A stretch of DNA of 59,647 bases from Nitrososphaerota archaeon (GTDB taxonomy: Archaea; Thermoproteota; EX4484-205; JAAOZP01): positions 1 through 59,647 of the forward strand of contig JAAOZP010000005.1 in assembly GCA_011605725.1 (NCBI GenBank). Reading direction: 5' to 3'. Positions within the stretch are counted from its first letter, which is position 1, and the number at the start of each line of letters is the position of its first letter. Position numbers and translations under genes: made by a program. Under the pieces are notes generated by a model. The model did not search any database. It was given only the letters and a program-made list of their open reading frames with translations, and had not been told where the DNA came from. This document shows positions 58,691 through 59,647 of this stretch, piece by piece.

Positions 58691-59647
58691 ATGGTTGATC
58701 CACACGCGGGGCTGACAGAATTCGAAGAGAGTGAACACATAAGATCTCTCAAATGTAGAGAGTGCGGTAGAGAATATCCGCCGACGAAGATATATGCTTG
58801 CGAGCATTGCTTTGCTCCACTTGAAGTCATTTACGACCTTGATTCCATTAATCTCAGTAGGGACCTCTTTAAAAACAGGGAGAAAACTTTATGGCGTTAC
58901 CGAGAACTCCTGCCTTTAAGCAATCATGGAAGGATTATAGATATAGGTGCCGGTTTCACTCCTCTCCAGGAGTGCAAACGTTTAGCTGAAGCCCTAAACC
59001 TAAAGAGGCTTTATGTGAAAAATGACACGGTAAACCCAACCGGGTCTTTTAAGGATAGGCCGGCTTCTGTGGCTGTTTCAAAAGCTCTGGAGCTCGGTTT
59101 CAGAGCTGTTGGATGTGCTTCAACAGGTAACTTGGCGGCAGCTACTGCTGCCCATGCTGCGAAGGCCGGAATTCCATCGTATGTTTTTATACCGTCGAAT
59201 ACGGAGAAAAATAAGATTCTACAGGCAGCAGCCTACGGAGCTAAGATAATAGCGGTTAAAGGCACTTACGATGATGCCAACAGGCTTGCAGCCCAGGCTT
59301 CCGACGAATACGATTGGGCCTTGGTGAACATAAACACGCGTCCATATTATGTAGAGGGCTCTAAAACAATAGCTTTTGAGATTTGTGAGCAAATGGGATG
59401 GAGGGCTCCAGAAAACATTGTGATCCCAATGGGTAGTGGTGCACTCTTATGCGCTGTTTGGAGAGCTCTAAAGCAATTTGAGAAAATAGGGTTGGTCGAT
59501 GAGTTAGGGACAAGGCTCATAGGAGCACAACCAGAAGGATGCTCGCCTATCGCCAGAGCCTTTAAGTTAAGGTCAGAAGAAGTTTTCCCGGTAGAAAATC
59601 CAAAGACGATCGCTAAGAGTTTAGCCATAGGCGATCCCGGTGACGGC
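58691..59647 (+). CDS. thrC: Threonine synthase (3' end cut by the window)
   Basis: 319 codons are visible of about 390-400. An N-terminal zinc ribbon (C22-x-x-C25...C37-x-x-C40) is followed by the PLP site PTGSFKDRPASVAV (K121), STGNLAAATAAHAAKAGI and GSGALLCAVWRAL. It converts O-phosphohomoserine to threonine; cysteate synthase is a close relative and cannot be excluded without the C-terminus. It competes with the homocysteine enzyme for the aspartate-semialdehyde branch. Dyad 5 lies in its promoter. Confidence 0.88.
   Translation, partial: MVDPHAGLTEFEESEHIRSLKCRECGREYPPTKIYACEHCFAPLEVIYDLDSINLSRDLFKNREKTLWRYRELLPLSNHGRIIDIGAGFTPLQECKRLAEALNLKRLYVKNDTVNPTGSFKDRPASVAVSKALELGFRAVGCASTGNLAAATAAHAAKAGIPSYVFIPSNTEKNKILQAAAYGAKIIAVKGTYDDANRLAAQASDEYDWALVNINTRPYYVEGSKTIAFEICEQMGWRAPENIVIPMGSGALLCAVWRALKQFEKIGLVDELGTRLIGAQPEGCSPIARAFKLRSEEVFPVENPKTIAKSLAIGDPGDG

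Overview
The window reads as an archaeal chromosome segment, most likely from the Thermoproteota/TACK side (for example a Bathyarchaeia-like lineage); the lineage is inference. Support comes from BRE/TATA-type promoters placed about 25-30 nt before many starts (often leaderless), frequent TTG/GTG starts, 4-nt ATGA/TTGA overlaps inside operons, the archaeal-type homocysteine pathway (DUF39-CBS + NIL-ferredoxin + UPF0280), and archaeal toxin-antitoxin-like families. No rRNA, tRNA, CRISPR array or intact transposase was recognised.

Layout. 1-2.4 kb: decayed and intact toxin-antitoxin-type genes (a VapB-like remnant, an MNT/HEPN pair, a small protein with a nucleotidyltransferase). 2.6-4.6 kb: a BNR-repeat sialidase-like protein and a CBM9-like protein. 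4.7-8.5 kb: a tightly overlapping operon of an ArsA-type ATPase, a small CxC thioredoxin-fold-like protein and an ABC-2 exporter, next to a Cys-rich winged-helix regulator. 8.6-11.9 kb: a COG0523/CobW-type metallochaperone GTPase and a CstA transporter preceded by a small ORF; the two are convergent and have nearly identical 58-bp promoter elements. 12.1-15.3 kb: an ECF transporter (S, fused A-A', T). 15.3-17.4 kb: a methyltransferase, a small membrane protein, a winged-helix regulator and a secreted protein. 17.5-29.7 kb: two large FtsX/MacB-like permeases, one fused to an apparently inactive M28 peptidase domain, interleaved with two polytopic OPT-like/DUF6785-type transporters. 29.7-48.5 kb: a glycan-catabolism island with tandem DUF5107-TPR paralogues, a ceramidase-like hydrolase, a GH38 alpha-mannosidase, a Gfo/Idh/MocA oxidoreductase, a GATase-like protein, a VapBC-type pair with decayed genes on both sides, a GH5-like enzyme and an 851-aa protein with a mutarotase-like C-terminus. 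48.8-59.6 kb: a D-2-hydroxyacid dehydrogenase and then a sulfur, cysteine, homocysteine and iron block ending in a threonine synthase cut by the window edge.

Three non-coding signals stand out. (1) A 13-bp dyad ATAAC-N3-GTTAT (three exact copies, two with one mismatch) lies in five separate promoters of the 52.9-58.7 kb block. It would join homocysteine synthesis, a cysteine-synthase-like enzyme, DsrE-FTR1, YeiH plus an ECF S component, and threonine synthase into one regulon. (2) The 58-bp inverted promoter duplication brackets cobW-like/cstA. (3) A dispersed palindrome around AGCGCGYGCT is almost restricted to intergenic DNA and several times sits exactly where a decayed gene stops or starts.

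My reading of the biology: an anaerobic, heterotrophic, glycan- and amino-acid-using archaeon that takes up sugars and organic acids, degrades glycans with enzymes mostly lacking signal peptides, and assimilates sulfide directly into homocysteine.
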